Positions 45,495 to 59,875 of a stretch of 64,000 nucleotides of DNA are shown piece by piece (within the stretch, counting starts at the first letter, position 1; every line of letters starts with the position of its first letter). The notes beneath the pieces are model-generated. The model worked only from the letters and a program-made list of their open reading frames with translations, did no database searches and was not told the origin of the DNA. The translations under genes and the position numbers were made by a program. This stretch comes from Bagarius yarrelli (lineage: Eukaryota; Chordata; Actinopteri; Siluriformes; Sisoridae), in assembly GCA_005784505.1 (NCBI GenBank), contig VCAZ01000012.1:4097011-4161010 (forward strand). The letters run 5' to 3'.

Positions 45495-47625
45495 AAAGGA
45501 AGACCGCGTGGTGGGAAGATAGCAAAGCTGCTTGACTGACGGCTTGGAGTCTGGACTGCTTGATTAGTCATTCTCTTAAGGTGGAGACAAGGATTCATTT
45601 GAGAAAAAGACTGGCAATTGGTATTATAGTAGCCCTTTTTTCTGCTGTGAGTGCATGGTTTTGGAGAGCGGTCCTCAAGGAGGTGAGCCGTCTGACTTTG
45701 GAAACTTCAGTGAAATGAGGAAGAGGGGTAGGTTGTGGAGGGTCGACTCCAGGCTGTGTTCCTGAGTAAGAGAATCCACAATTTAGACTTTGCTCAGGGT
45801 TAGCCAGTGGACGGTCTTAAATAAGCTCTACCTGTGCCAGTCGCAGGGATTTGAAGCAGAATGTGATTATTCTGGGTATCAGTGAGGCAACGCTTGGCAA
45901 TGGTCTCTCAAGGCTGAAAATCTCATTCCTTTTTCTTTGTTTTTTTGAAACAAAAGCACTGTCTTAGTTAACACAGCATGTTTAAATTTTATGCTCTTAA
46001 TTGTGCTCATAGATAAAAGTGTTGGGCACCAGGGGGATGCTGGCTGTGTGGGTCCATAACCATCCTGATGTGTGAATATATGTGTGTATATCAATTCATT
46101 TATAGAAGGCTTCTTTCGCTTGGTGTGAAAAATACAGGAATTTGCTTCCAGAGTGGTAATCCAATTCCACATTTTCTTTCAACATGGAGGCTTAATCTAG
46201 GTGAAACCAGAACTATCTTGGCTTGTTTGATGTACCAGTGTCTGTAAAAGTGTCATCCCATGTTGGGTTTGTGATGTTATCTTTCTGAAACACAACAGAA
46301 AATAAAGTACAGTTGGTGATTTCAAAAAAATTTATGATAATGGCTAATGAGGATTTTCAGCCTCTGTGTGCATAGATGGCGACCAGACTTTACTGCTGTA
46401 AAGTGTGTTAACAGCAAAACAATGCTGTAGTTAAGACGTTACACTGCCATGCAGCTACATCAAAATTGAAAGTTAAATTGGAGGTGTGTGTTTGATTCAA
46501 ATGTAATGGTTATAATTAACTCAAAGGAAAGTGTTTATCTCATTGTTTATCTTTGTCCAGATGTTCAATCTACATCCCATTATTGCAGCAATGTTGATAA
46601 AACATATAAAATGTAGCACTTTTAATTATGATCAATTCCAATTATTAAATAATACTTACACCCAGTGAGATATAAACACTGACCGACTTAAATTTATTGT
46701 AGGAAACCTAACAAACTCTATCTAACTGAAAATGATAAGTAGTCATATTAAATTTCAGACATCATAACAGCCTGAACAAGCAGGATAATAATATGGAAGA
46801 AAAATGACACAGGTGATGTGAGGCACATGCGAAATAATATGAATACGGCATGCTTGGACAGATTTGCGCTATGATTGACAGGGCATGTGGCTCCCTGTTG
46901 GTACTTGTTCATCGCCAGAGCTCCCGCTAGAGATTTTTTTTCAGAATGTTTCAATGCACAGATAAATTAATTTAAATTATGGTTATATGTAATCTAGTGT
47001 CAGCAATTTATTTAAACGTCTGCTAATGGAAATGAATTTCATCTTTACAATACAAAAGTTTTTTAAACTTTAACGTTTTTTGCTAGTTTTTTTATTAAAA
47101 ATTAAACGCTATTTAAACCTGCCCTTTTTATGCAATTACCCCAGCTGTAGATGCACCTAAAATGATTAACCAAAAGTATAATGAAATTTGGCTGCAAATC
47201 ATTCCTATGATCCATAGACCTAAGCTAATTTGTATTTGGAATTGCTAGCAAGCAATGATTTCTTTTTATTTATCTAATCATATCATGATATAAATATATA
47301 CCTAAAAAGGGCAATTTATTAAAATAATATTTTGAATAAGTGAAACCATGACACAAAACTGTAATTTCATCAGCATAATATGTCTAGAGAAACAGTCATT
47401 TAAGAAATAATTAAGTGTAAATTTCTGGGCTGAGAGTGAACTAGAGCAGGGTTGTTGTTAAATTTCTTGGCTGGTTTAAGGGAGCATGAAATTACATTCA
47501 TATATATTGAGAGAGATGGAAATAAGTGCTAGTGCATACACATAAATACCACAATAATGTGCGGTGTGACCACACACACATGCGAGCACACACACTTAGC
47601 ATTCAGTTCTCTCTCTCTCCCTCTC
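45495..47625. other. Gene-free DNA
   Basis: No supported gene. The part 45500-45900 is fairly complex and may include regulatory sequence. The part 46500-47500 is AT-rich and unremarkable. Confidence 0.4.
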
Positions 47626-47629
47626 TGTT

Positions 47630-47830
47630 CATTTTGTTGGTTATAACTAATAGTGTCTAATCTGGGAGAGGGAATCGCGCGAGAATATTGGACAGCGTAA
47701 AGGTTAATCACCACTGCCTGGTTAGCCAAGGAAGACGAGCTAATTCCTCCGAAGGCAAATGGCATGCACTCGTTATCTGGGCTGCTGATAAGGAGTGTTA
47801 ATGTACCAGGCTGAATGGATGCTCAAGGGC
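47630..47830. promoter_or_regulatory. Candidate regulatory block
   Basis: GC-balanced single-copy sequence with GGTTAATCACC (near 47703), GAGCTAATTCC (near 47737) and paired CTGATAAGG/CCTTATCAG motifs near 47783 and 47840. TAATC and TAATT are bicoid-type and Antp-type homeodomain cores. Enhancer role is inferred. Confidence 0.35.
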
Positions 47831-47839
47831 CCGGTTCTC

Positions 47840-48375
47840 CTTATCAGCAAACTTTACAACGGGAGCTCCGGCAAGCACACAACCCCCGCCACACACACAC
47901 AATAAGCACCTCATTTTACCTCTCAACCAGAACTATCGCTGAAACCCCCAAGCCACACATACACACACATACAGACACACACAGGCACACGGCATAACCA
48001 GAAGCTGGGGTATTATGAGCGTAGGCTAATTGGAAGATCACTCTAATGCATTAAGAGATAAAATACTTTGGCTGGAAGCCTAAAGCGTGGATCAGGACAA
48101 CATTGGGCAGCTATCTAGCCTTGTCACACACTCTGAGATTTCCATACATACACAGACACAATTACCCAAAACACATCTCTGTTTGTGCTACAACACACTC
48201 CCTGCCAATGTGGCAGCCGGAGGAAATTAGAGGAGCTTTACGTGTGTGTGTTAGAACACATAAAGAGAAAGAGAGTGAGAAAGAGAAAGAGAGTAAGAGA
48301 GAGGGCAACAGAGGGGAAATTGGCTCAATGTTTTCCGGATATGTTGTGTATTTATTAGTACAAGGAAAGAATTGG

Positions 48376-48412
<37 letters not shown>

Positions 48413-50127
48413 GGCTAGCATGCTTTATTGGTTAAACAATTGCATCTAAATAGACAAAGACATTTTTATTATTAAAAAAAAAAAAATTATTATTGTTATA
48501 GTTTAGACACCTGCCAGTGTTTATTATTACTATCATAGACTCTGGCCTTCAAACGCAGCAATGGTGGTCAAATTAATGTCAAATCATTTGTTTGGAAATA
48601 GAATAAATTGTGCTATAAGGAGAAAACCCTGACCGTGAATTTGGTCAAGTAGCATTTACAGAAAATGGAAAAAGCCTGTTAGGTTTGGAAAGGTTGACTA
48701 AATTAAAAATAAAACATAGGTATATTTACAGTTGCAAATACAAAGTTGTTTGGATTGGTTTTGGATAAATTAATAATAAGATACATGTTCCTATGTGCCT
48801 TTTTGTTTATTTTCAGCTGTTATTTCAATGTAACCTTTCAACTCTGAATTTCATAAATTTTACTTGCAAATTGTGTGTATTTTTTATTTAAAAAGCTTGC
48901 CAATGTGGGATGAAAAGAAGTATTTTTACAGGTTGTGTAGTGAGACCTTACAGGCCTTTAGAAGAACATGGATGAATAGCGTACCACCACTTCCCTGCAT
49001 GACATTTCGTGGAAGAGCAACACTGTTAAGAAAGAGGATTCTTAGCTGATCCGGGATCCAACACCTTACACAAGGACTGTGTTTATGTGCTGTAAGCCTG
49101 AATCAGTAGATGCCTTGATTAACACACATATTAACATATTTACACCAATAATAATAAGGGCTCATTTCCATACAGTATTATAGCCTCTACAACCTGTATT
49201 ACCATACCCATAATAATTCTACAAAGTGATTTGATTGTGTGTTTTGGTGATAATTTGGGTAAAATCAGAATGTATTGATTAGTTTTATTTTATTTTATTT
49301 AAACCACATAGTTTGGACACATCCTTAAATCTGCTACTTTTTGGTGACTTAATTTTCCCAGTGTATTAATATGACTAGCATTGCTCATGCTATTACAAAA
49401 AACAGTATTTTTCGCTGATACCCTTGGGATAAAAAAAAAATATTCTATTAAATCAGCTGCTTTCGAATACTTAATAATTGGATCATGTGAATTCAATAAT
49501 TGAAAAAGATCAGATTACTTTACTATTGCAATAATATTCTGATGCAGAACAAAGGAAACCTCCCTTTTGGCATTAACTTTTATTTAGGACATCCCAAAAA
49601 TACAAAAAAAACAGAATACCTTTTTTTTTATAGTTTGCTTTAATGTTAGTTACTGCTATCATATAAATGTCAGTAATTTTATAAATAAATGATGTAAAGT
49701 TTTTGGGGCTTTAAATTATACTTCCTTGTATTATAACTCCATTACAGTTATTATTTAGGCCAGCCTCCAGGAACCCACCCTTTTTTTAATTATACATTTT
49801 ATTACTTTTGACTTTATTTAATTCAAAATTGTCTAGATATTCTATAATAATTGATATATAATGCGTTGCATGTAATTGTCTTTTGAATTCAATTAAGCAA
49901 AATTGACTTGCTTGATTTGATGCAATACATATAAAGATATATTTTAACTGAAAATGCATGAACATGTCTTACAATTACAACATGAGCAGCAAAAACAAAC
50001 TGTCCCATCTTAATTTTTCTGCCTAGTAATACTAGTTAGTTCTTTTATTATTTTAAATGATAAACAAGTTATTTTTATTACTAGATACATGGAATTTAAA
50101 TAACAGAAAATAAAATTCTTAAATAAT

Positions 50128-50176
<49 letters not shown>

Positions 50177-50177
50177 A

Positions 50178-50212
<35 letters not shown>

Positions 50213-50775
50213 GTATATTATCATTTTCTGTCATTTACTTCTGTTAAAATTTAGTACTGCTTTGGATTAGGTTTGGTAAATACAACAGTTATAAACAGAT
50301 ATTAAGTACTTTACTAATTAAAGACTTATTGACAGTAGATAATCATGAGCAATTACTATATAACAGTGATTGATAAAATAAATTGTATATAATGTATAGA
50401 ATAATGTTTACTTAATAACAAATACTTGATTTACATAATAAAACCAATAAAAGGGGACAGTAGATTTAATCATTCTTATTTTTATTCGTTTAATTAATGT
50501 GTGGTATTTTCTAAAGCTTATTAACATTTAAAAAAATAACTTAATAAGCATGTAATAATTTATTACCAAACTTGAAATTTCAACATTACTAATAAGTCAG
50601 ACTTATCTAATCTTTGTTTGTTTGTTTGTTTGTTAGAAGTTTATCATTGCTGTAAAGACACTGAATCACATGATTAGTGGATTTATATAATTTTTATATA
50701 CTGCTTAAAATTGATATATCACATTGATTATTCTTTTACAGACATGTTTCATTAAACCCAGCACAGAAATTTGGT
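47840..50775. other. Gene-free AT-rich DNA with several microsatellites
   Basis: Contains a GA-rich tract at 48260-48305, a (TG)n at 48377-48410, a long (TA)n at 50130-50212, and a GTTT repeat at about 50615-50636. No gene supported; frames over these tracts are artefacts. The stretch 48890-49060 is somewhat more complex. Confidence 0.5.
50130..50212. repeat. (TA)n microsatellite
   Basis: About 80 bp of TA units with one extra T and one C interruption near the middle. Self-complementary and likely polymorphic. Confidence 0.93.
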
Positions 50776-50779
50776 TAAA

Positions 50780-51280
50780 TGCAGCTACAGGTAGGTGTCA
50801 TGATGATGCCTGTAGGCAGCTGGAACCTAACTGGATAAACCGTCATGGTGCCTTTTAGCCAGATCAATTTCATACTTTACAAAGATGAGTCACTTGCACC
50901 ATTTTGTTGCGGGGGGACCACATGTCGCAGCTTTATTGTGCTGACATGCTGTTAAATCGGATTTTCTGCCCATATGGAAATTGCATGTCACCCCTAGCAA
51001 ATAAGCCCAGTTTTACACTTTCCCATTCACCCCGATGCAATACCTCAAGACATATTCCGCAAAGAACATTCTGTTTTCTTTATGTCCTGACCAGTCTCAC
51101 TAATGTGCCTCTAATTTATCTCACAATTAATCCATAACAAACCTAAAGGCGTAATACTCTTCTTAAGGCTTCTGGCCTGTACATTATTTAATGTGTAAGA
51201 TGTCTCTTAAATCTCTTTTCAGGCAGGTAAAATTCTTATTCCCTGGCACAGCTGTAAATCCCCCTGCAAGAGGACATTTT
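50780..51280. promoter_or_regulatory. Candidate regulatory block
   Basis: About 500 bp of complex, non-repetitive sequence following a long AT-rich region. It contains AAATTGCATG near 50979, TCACAATTAATCC near 51120 and TGACATG near 50942. No open frame looks real. A conserved noncoding element is inferred. Confidence 0.35.
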
Positions 51281-52139
51281 TCTTGAAAAATTGAAAAAAT
51301 ATGGGGAGAACGGAGTATAGATAGAAATCACAAAATGACTAGAATCACAAATATTAGAATTAAATACAACTAACCCAACCTTCATATCAAAATAGTCGAA
51401 TTGAACTTGAATTTGTGATGCTGCATTTATGGATATAGAATGTTTAGAATAAAAATACTTCCTCTTTCAGGAAATATAAACATGCATGGCTCATCTTCCT
51501 ATGATAATAGTGCAGCTTGGAACAGGGACCAGTTGGCCTCAATCTTCTGAGGAAAGATGTCACCTCAGTAGAATAAATAAACGTGAAGCAGGCTCATGCT
51601 TCCACTCCAAACCAGCCTTAAAGCAGTTAATGCCTAATGCTGAGAGCCGCGCCAAGCACTGTGTGTGCCACACAAACATAAACCAGAACATGTGACAGAG
51701 CCTGATAGCAATGAATGGGGATTTCAAAGAGCCAGTGTGTGTGTATATACTGTATGTCTGTGTGTTTTTCTCAGCTCACCCACACACAGACCTTGCTCCT
51801 GATCTGTGCACACACTAAGACACAGCATCACTGTCCAAAATGCAAAGGTGTTCCATGCTTCCGGCATCTGCTCTGCCATACTTTTTCTCATTTTGTTTTT
51901 TTTTCTCTCTTTCACTGTCTAATCTGGAGCTTTTTTTCTTTTGTCTCTCTAATTGTCTTTATACAATTGGCAGATGTAGCATTTAATTAAAAGCGGTATC
52001 TCCTCAGGGCTGCCTGGCCTGTCGCGGACTCTGTAAAGGAGGTTGGAATACAATATGCTGAGGAGCGTGGTTTGAAAAAGAGAGAGAGAGAGAGACCAAG
52101 AGAGAGGAAGAGAAAGAGAAAAAAAGCATGCAGGGAATG
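51281..52139. other. Gene-free DNA with GA tract
   Basis: No gene supported. A GA microsatellite lies at about 52076-52096. The stretch 51960-52060 (CATTTAATTAAAAGCGG) may be an outlier of the next regulatory block. Confidence 0.4.
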
Positions 52140-52440
52140 AAAAAAAGGGAAGTAATTTCTGGATCCCTGTTGAAAAAAGGTCAAATGCTTTATAATGACT
52201 GCGGTTTGTGATAACAGCAAGCTGGGAGGGTGTGGTAATAAACTTGCAGATTGGTATCGTGTGCTGTGCACTTGAAGGCTGTGTGCCGTTGAGGGCTTAA
52301 TTTTCACTAGCCCACAGTCACCAGGTGTGATTTCTCTATTCCAGATGCCAACTCTGTTTGTTGCTGACAGCAGCCTATTTGAAGATAGCAAATACAGAGA
52401 TGGCAAATTACCGAGCAGCAATTAATACACGCGAAAAAAT
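52140..52440. promoter_or_regulatory. Candidate regulatory block
   Basis: Complex single-copy sequence with GGCTTAATTTTCACTAG near 52294, GAAGGTCAAATG-like text near 52176, and GCAGCAATTAATACAC near 52414. The 144-residue minus-strand frame overlapping it lacks any domain and includes a low-complexity GA-derived tract, so it is not called a gene. Confidence 0.33.
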
Positions 52441-52444
52441 ACAG

Positions 52445-55400
52445 CAAAATTAAAAGGAACGACTTATTACAGTTCAAGCTGTAGACAACCAGTGATAAGA
52501 CAGTAAATGGGATGGAATGCGTTCTTATGGTAACTCGTGCTTTAAGGTCGCATGTTGTGCCATGGGTGATTCGCCCCTTTTTCTCCTCTCTGTTTGAATT
52601 CAAGAGCTTTGTGACCTTTTATTAGTCTTCTCCATGGTTACTACTCTAATGCCTTTTTAGTCGCATGACCTTGCTGCCAACTCGTTTTAGTGGAAAAGCA
52701 TAATTGACACGAAAACACCGAAACACATGAGTGGTACAATTATAGACACATAAGCGAACACACAAGCTTGAGCAGATGAAACCGATTGATGGCTCTAAAC
52801 TTTCAGAAGCTACTGTAAACAAAATTCATTTATTAATTTATTATTTTTTGTATTTACTTCTAATTAAATAAATGATGATTTAAAGTCTTTACATTTTTTA
52901 ATAGAAACACTTGAACTTCATGACTCTAAAAACCTAGTATGTTTAGTGTTATGTAAAGTCTTCAACTCTGTGTTTCTTTGGTGTTTTGATAAGCGATAAA
53001 TGGATTTAAGATACTGAAGGAAACTATCAAATGTGGCTTTTTTTTATTTTGAAAATTTAAACCACCGCAGAAATCTATGTTTACAGGTCCTTCCAAAAGT
53101 TGTATATATATATATATCAAAAGTAATTCAAATAAACATTAATATTGAACATTGAATTTTTTATTTACATAGCATTAAATGTTATTAAGCTTGGTTGTTA
53201 GATTGTTATCACAGCATATAATTGACAATCTGATTTGTTTTTGTTGCGATGGGATTGTGGTAATATTGATTAGTGTGTGATTTTCTTGTTCACTTTACGG
53301 GAAAAGAGCTGACAGTGTGTACGCGCTTGCACTGGATTGGTTGTGTTTATACCTTGATTTTGCAAGTTAGTTTTGTTGATTATGTGCCCCTATGTGCCCC
53401 ATGTTAGTTATGGTCTTGTACTGGCTCTGGATGTTTAGTAAATACGTGAAAATCCACACCTTAAAAAACAGTACATATTTATGTGAAGTGACTTAATATC
53501 AACTGTGTATTTGTATTTGTCTTTTTTTTTACCAAAGTTCCTGTTTTTGTTATTTTTAAATTCTGCTATTTATCTATCTTTGGGTAGCATACTGCTTCAC
53601 CCACTAGAAAAACAGCTCTGTTTTTGACAGACACAAACTGCAATTACCAATATACACCTGACCGATGGAAGAGGGCAATCAGTCTGTGTCATAGATTGTA
53701 ACTAATTGTAAAATTATTTGTTTAAACTATATGCCTCCAACAAGGATGTTACAGTATTTAGTTTACAGATGTCTAATTCTTTGCCTTGTGTGTGTGTGAG
53801 AGGTTATCAATAAAATATAGATCAAGAAATGCTTAAAGCTGTTTTTAAATGTAATCCCATTAATTAGTGGAAACATTTCAGAATGTTTAAAAATGTTTGT
53901 TTAATTCACTTTAAATTGTTTTATTGTCTTTATTGTCACTTGTGTAATCCTGTGAGCTGCTTATGAGTTTAATAAATCTTGGTCTTATAGCAAGTCTTTT
54001 AGTTGGATAATATGTTCATGAGCAGCATTAAAACCGAACTCTTCTTGCCATAAACATTTGTATCTGCTTAGATATGCATTTTTATGGCAATTCAAACTTT
54101 TTTGCAGTTTGATTCTTTTCTCTAAAGATTCTCTAATTTGGTTTTATATATTACTTTATAAAATGTTATTTTATGCTGAATCTGTGGGGGGAAATGCTAA
54201 CAAGATTAGTTCAGTGTTTTTGGAATTTGGTCAACTGTGTCCTCTTACTGCACACTTAGAAATGTACTATGCTGAAAATAGTCTGGTTAGTACTACTTTA
54301 TAACCTGACGCTTTGACAGTATTCTTTACACTTTTAGTGACCTCGGAGGTCTAGTGCATAGTGTGAAATTTGAAGCCAAGCTATAGATCCTTTTAAAGAC
54401 CAAACCGTAGTGATGTAATAATGCATTTTCACCCCTCTTACTGTCATTATTATCTTACAAGTAGGTGAACTCTTTTTACTTCTCTGGTCATCGTTCTTTG
54501 TCTTTTTCAGTACACTGTTGTTTCCATCCTGAGAAAATTCTCAGGCATGAACAATGCCCTCCAGGCAGACCCTAAAGGGCATAACGGTTGGAACGCAAAA
54601 AGCCCATCACCGCCCTGCTCTGAACAGGAGAGCCCTTCTGTGTCTCAAAAGTGTATTTGGGGGAGTTTTAGAGAGCTACAGGAGTAGGGGGCTTTGGATA
54701 AGGTAAATAGATGCACTCAGTAAGGAGAAGAGTATCTTGGCTCTTAATTGGTGCTGGGGAGGGGGGTTACCTTAACACTGCAGCAAGTTGCCAGCAAGGA
54801 CTCAGGCACATCCTTTCTACCTTGGTTAAGGCTGCTAATTTTCCATAGGAAGTACGAACAGGACCTTTGTCTGGCATTTCTTCCTTTTTCCTTCTTAAGG
54901 GAGTTAGAAAAGTTGAGAATAGGGAATGGCCGGAGCTAGTACCTGAGAGGAGGAGAGGCTCCATAATGAACCACTTCACATGGTGGTTTATGTGTGGAAT
55001 GAAGGGGAAGAGAAAGGCTGCAGAAAAAGGAAGCCTAATTTTGTGGCCCAAGAATGGCTGGGGGCACAAAAGGTCTTGTTTAAGGACTCTATTAAGAGCT
55101 TTCTTCAGACAGGCCTTAGTCTTCAGCAGCAATAGGCCACTTAGCACAAGTGTACCAATCTCAGTCCCTAATGGAAACAAACCGATGCAATCTGTCAATG
55201 TTTACCATTATGGATTTCATGTTCCAAATCCCATATGCATGGTCTCAATGCCATAGAGGCCTAATATATTGTCTGTGTCTCAGATGAGTTTGCCAACACA
55301 CCCACAAAACGTAATGAGATCTGGAAAAAATCTGAATGTCTAAACTTGTGGAATGCGTGGGGCTTTTTTGTAAGATGATCTCTTCTGACTGTTGTTGACA

Positions 55401-57195
55401 GTTGAGATGCTAAAGCTGGCCAATTCACAGAGGATTTATGGTTCCCATAGGGCTTTTTGCATGACATGCTTTAAATAAAGTAGTAGTTGATAGGTTTAGG
55501 AAAGCCAGCGATAAGAGCATAATAAACTATGCATAATAATTTAAACAAAACTGATGTAGCTCACTTGCATTGACTGTTCCGACAGCAATGACAATGTAAC
55601 AAAAAAACATACACTTTAAACATTTGTTTTAATATTTTCTGTATGGCACATATTGGATGTGTTTATGTATTTGTTGGTATTGTCTATCTATTTCAAACCA
55701 AAAAAAATAGTTTGTGGTATATCGAAAGCAGGAATAGCAGCTACAGGCTCTCTTTCTGCACTCACAGAGAGCAACAATTAGGAGAAAGAGAGTTCCGTTC
55801 CTTTCTCCTTTTTGCTTTTTAAATTCAGCAGTGAGGAACAATAGCCCCCTACCCAATGCCCTACATCTGGCTGCCCCCCTACTGGCCTGTGTGAGGTAAA
55901 AATGCTTCCTAGAAGTTAGCCCCACTTCCGTTGTGCTTTTGTGCCATGGTGGCCAAGCTCCAAAGACCTGCCAGAGATATTGTAGTGGCTGGTGGCCTGT
56001 GGTTCTTGCCCATATTGTGCAGGTCACTCTTTCAGTTGGACAGAAAAGCCAGTTAAGCTCTGATTGGGCTACATAAATGGTGAGGGTTAAAACTGATAGA
56101 AGACAGGAACCAGATTTGTAAAGAACACTATACAATTATCTCCTACTGCTGAGCAGGATGTTTGACTATATGAATTGTAACTTAATGTGATAATCCCTTT
56201 TAAAAGACAAAAAAAATCGGTGGGTGGCATTTGTTTGTTTGATTTTTTTTTTTTATAAGAAATGCGATGAAGTTAATTAATAGCATGAAGGTTGACTTTT
56301 GTGGCTGTGATTTCAGCAGAAAGATGTCTTTGTCTCTGTGAAGTAAATAGCGCTGATATCCTTGTAAAGCGAAAGGCTCATGTGAGAATTGTCTTTAAAC
56401 AATATTAACACATTAGCATATGAAACCGATTTTTAAAAGCGTAACATGACAATTTTAACAAGGAACGTGACGTAACATGGAGAAGAAAACAGACACAGGA
56501 ACGCTGGCAGACGATGTCAAAGTTCTATTAAAGTGACTTTACTGTAAGCTGCTCTGCACACTGCGCTGCTGTAGAGGCTGCTGTCACCAAGCCGCTGCCA
56601 AAATGACAAGCTCTCCAAAGAGGACATGAAGGACAACTGAGAAAGTGTCATCTTTTTATTTTCACTCACTGCAATGTCTTGTTCGATAAAAGAGTAGCAG
56701 AGAGAACAAAAGAAACAATAGGGGGAGAAAGAAAGGAGAAAGAAGGGCAGAGAAAAAAAAAAGAGAGAGATTGCACTATATTGAAGAAAAAAAATCTCAC
56801 TGACATCTGAATTACATTTTAGCCGTTTGAACAGAGAGAAAAGAAGCAATAAATATGTCTTGAATGTTTATTTAAGTCAGGCTTTGTCTTGTCACTCAAG
56901 CACTTGGCATCAGCTCATATGGGAATGTATATGTTCAAAAGCACAGACAAGTGACAGACTTTGACTTCATACTGCAGATGCCAACATGGCAAAGCTGACA
57001 TTTATATCATTTCACTTCTCTGACATTTTACCTTTCTGCTCTAAATGTTTGTCACTATCTTTAAAATGCCTGGAGCAACAGTGAATCATCTGGACATTTG
57101 TGGTAATTTTTTTTTTTTAGATTTATATTGGATTACTGCAGCATTTAGATCAACATTGTAACTGATTTGATATTTTGATATTTATATCAGTTTTT
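52445..57195. other. Gene-free DNA, mixed composition
   Basis: No supported gene. The frames at 54767-55198 (minus), 54867-55256 (plus) and 55629-56135 (minus) have no recognisable domain, no splice context and mutual overlap. GC-balanced stretches at 54530-55260, 55780-56130 and 56880-57060 may contain further regulatory sequence. The part 52800-54520 is AT-rich. Confidence 0.4.
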
Positions 57196-57199
57196 TTGC

Positions 57200-57480
57200 T
57201 TGTCTGTCCCCGTGAATTTCTCCCATTAGTCTAGCCTAATTTATTTCCATTGCTTTTAGATTTGAAACAGGATTATTTCTGCCCTATGCTGCCGTGCTGC
57301 CAGAATTAGATGTATTAGATTTTTTTCAGCCAAAACAGTTGATAGCACTATGGAAAGCCAATAAGGAACATTTTACGTCATTCAGTCCACCAATATGATT
57401 CCATCAACTGCATATTTACTGCTCATCAATCTGTCTAATTTGCCAAATGAATGAAACTACAGTGCTGATTAAACCTGAAT
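57200..57480. promoter_or_regulatory. Candidate regulatory block
   Basis: Non-repetitive sequence with CCATTAGTC near 57224, GCCTAATTTATT near 57235, GAATTAGATG near 57303, and GTCTAATTTGCC near 57432. Repeated TAATT cores and lack of simple sequence suggest a noncoding element. Inference only. Confidence 0.33.
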
Positions 57481-57484
57481 AAAA

Positions 57485-58375
57485 AGCAGTGGGATATTGT
57501 GTATTCAATTTTATGACATTTTCATCTAGTTAGATTGCTAGTGTGGTATAATAATAACCAGGCCTGGTTCTTGCCAACTATAGAAAGGTGGGCAATTTTT
57601 GGGGTTAAGAAGATAACTACTTTGTAAAATACAACTAATTAAATGATTGAATTGCAAAATTTGTTGAACTAATATTCTTGCTTGGGCTTGGGTTAAAAAG
57701 AAATTATATTAAGTCAATATTAGCACAAATATGTTAAAAAGTACAACTATGTTTTAAAAATGATAAACAAAGAGTTATTTTTGGCTAATTACTGGACCAA
57801 TACGCACAAATTCAGGCAATGTTACAATCTTTTAAAGTTAAAGTAATGTTTGAGCCAAGTCAAAATTATATTTAATATAATATAATATATGATAATAACC
57901 TAACTATAATAACTTAAATATTATATACAATTTTGATAGAAATATTAAGTAAACATTTAAAAAAAATCAGGGAGTCAGAATTGTTTCTGACACAGAAACT
58001 GGATGATGGATGGATTTTTTTTAAAGCAACAAAGCCATACTACGTTCACTGTTGCTGGAGCCACGACCAGGTTTTTTAAAGGCACCAACAATCGATTTGT
58101 TGCATTGGAAGCAAAATTGCGGACTGTCTGGTCAGCTTCTTTGTAATCCATGCGATTGGCGACATGTCGTTACTTACAGCCAAAACGGGAAACTGTTTGG
58201 TTTTGTGTTAGTATTGGTCGAGGCTTCTTACACGCCTTCCTTAAAATTTCTTAACACAGAGCCCACTCAGACGCTTCATCAATCACAAATGGGATAAAAG
58301 TAATAAAAACATATTTGAATACCGCAGTCTTTAACAAATGTTAATTGGTGGGAAAGACAGACGTCCCTAATAATA
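57485..58375. other. Gene-free AT-rich DNA
   Basis: No gene or named repeat supported. The 81-residue frame at 58052-58297 has no recognisable domain and may derive from an unidentified repeat. Confidence 0.4.
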
Positions 58376-58379
58376 ACAC

Positions 58380-59110
58380 AAATAATTGATAGCTGTTGTA
58401 GCAGCTAACATGGAGCGATTTATTTCTGCTCATTTTGAAGTATTACCACGTGACTGCAGTGAGAATGACGGCAGGGTGAATGCTCCGCTGAAATGGCACG
58501 TTTGGTGACACTAAATCAGTGCACAGCAGGACCAAATTAGCCATAAAATAAAACAAGGTTATGAGACAGGTAAGTTGATTGTCTCTTTAACCCCCCTAAA
58601 CACATTTATACATACAGCAGAGGAAACACAGACCGAGCATTGACATTCGCCCCCACACAACCTCATATAACCTTTCAACAAAAGTTAGCACCTGAAGGCA
58701 CTCTCACTGCGTTTGATGGCTCAGGTTTAGAAATGCAGTATGACGCCCCTTATGGCAGACCGGCTCCATATTCTATCTCACTGGCATGCGCTTTTGCTTT
58801 TTTCGCTCCCTTATGATTTGGGAGAATTTTATGTGCCAGCTTGCAAATATACTTTTAATGACCGCTAATTCTGTGCCATTAATTTGTCAACATGATTACT
58901 GGATGTGCTGTCTCAGCGCCGACGAGTTCTTTTTAAGCACATACCGGACGTTAGTGTTTCTATCAGGTTTACATCAAGGCACGTCAGTGATTACATATGC
59001 TGCCATGAGGTCATGAAGCCCCCTTCTCTCTCGAGATCATTGTTCCTGACTGATTTAGTTTTTCTCACAAAGACCTTTGCATACTCAAGATCGTTCAGCT
59101 AAATACTGCC
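58380..59110. promoter_or_regulatory. Candidate regulatory block(s)
   Basis: A broad, complex region with CACGTG (58448-58453), CAAATTAGCC near 58532, CCGCTAATTC near 58862, CATTAATTTG near 58877 and other TAAT cores. No repeat signature seen. It may hold two adjacent noncoding elements, 58380-58570 and 58690-59110. Confidence 0.33.
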
Positions 59111-59114
59111 AGTA

Positions 59115-59875
59115 CTCTCTTCAAGACATGACCAAGCTGTGGAAAGGACGGCAATATAAAAGGATAAGTGAAGAGCTTACTGATAAGGCAAGTTGAGTGT
59201 ATTTATTTTGAAAGCGAAATATGTCTGATGCAAGTCATACACTCGAAGTTTGTAATGGCTTTCCGTTCCCCCCAATCAGAGACTCCCTACAGTGCACCGC
59301 TATTTTGTTCAACCTCTTAAACCCTTTAGGGCCACTAAAGGGTCCGGATTAATTCCCGATTCTTGTAAGTACTTTTGTTTTTTATTAGTTGCACTAAATG
59401 AAATCATAGGGGAATGTGGGGGAAATTTTGCTTTTAGAACCAAATCGACAATAAATTTCTTAAAAACATCATATTATTATCATTACTACATCAGATTCTG
59501 TCAGCTCCGTTTTCACCTGACATTGACATTTTAATAGCAGCCTATGCAGAAATGTCTAACTACCATACAAAACCCTGCACATGAGGTTGAACCAGTGCAC
59601 ACATCCCACAGGTTCATGGGAAGGTCAACACTACCACCAGAGACCTGTACTGCCCACAGTTCATAACCTCGTGACAGGAAGTTAACTAGGGATAGACCCA
59701 GAAAAAAAAAATTGTCTCAGGTTTCAGTAAGACAAAAACATATACAGAGTGTGTTATTTTTGTCTGTACTCGGACACTTCTTATGAGTCAACTTTTCTAT
59801 ATACAAACAAGTCAGATAAAAAACACCTCAAAGATGTCAAATAGATAAAGAGCTCACCTCATTTTACATCACTTA
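59115..59875. other. Gene-free DNA
   Basis: Nothing recognised beyond ordinary intergenic sequence. No supported frame. Confidence 0.4.

Noticed and set aside
54767..55256. Overlapping 143- and 129-residue frames on opposite strands
   Set aside because: No domain, no splice context, mutual antisense overlap; consistent with chance frames in GC-balanced DNA.
55629..56135. 168-residue minus-strand frame
   Set aside because: Longest unexplained frame, but it shows no recognisable family, coding bias or transmembrane pattern, and lies in a gene desert.
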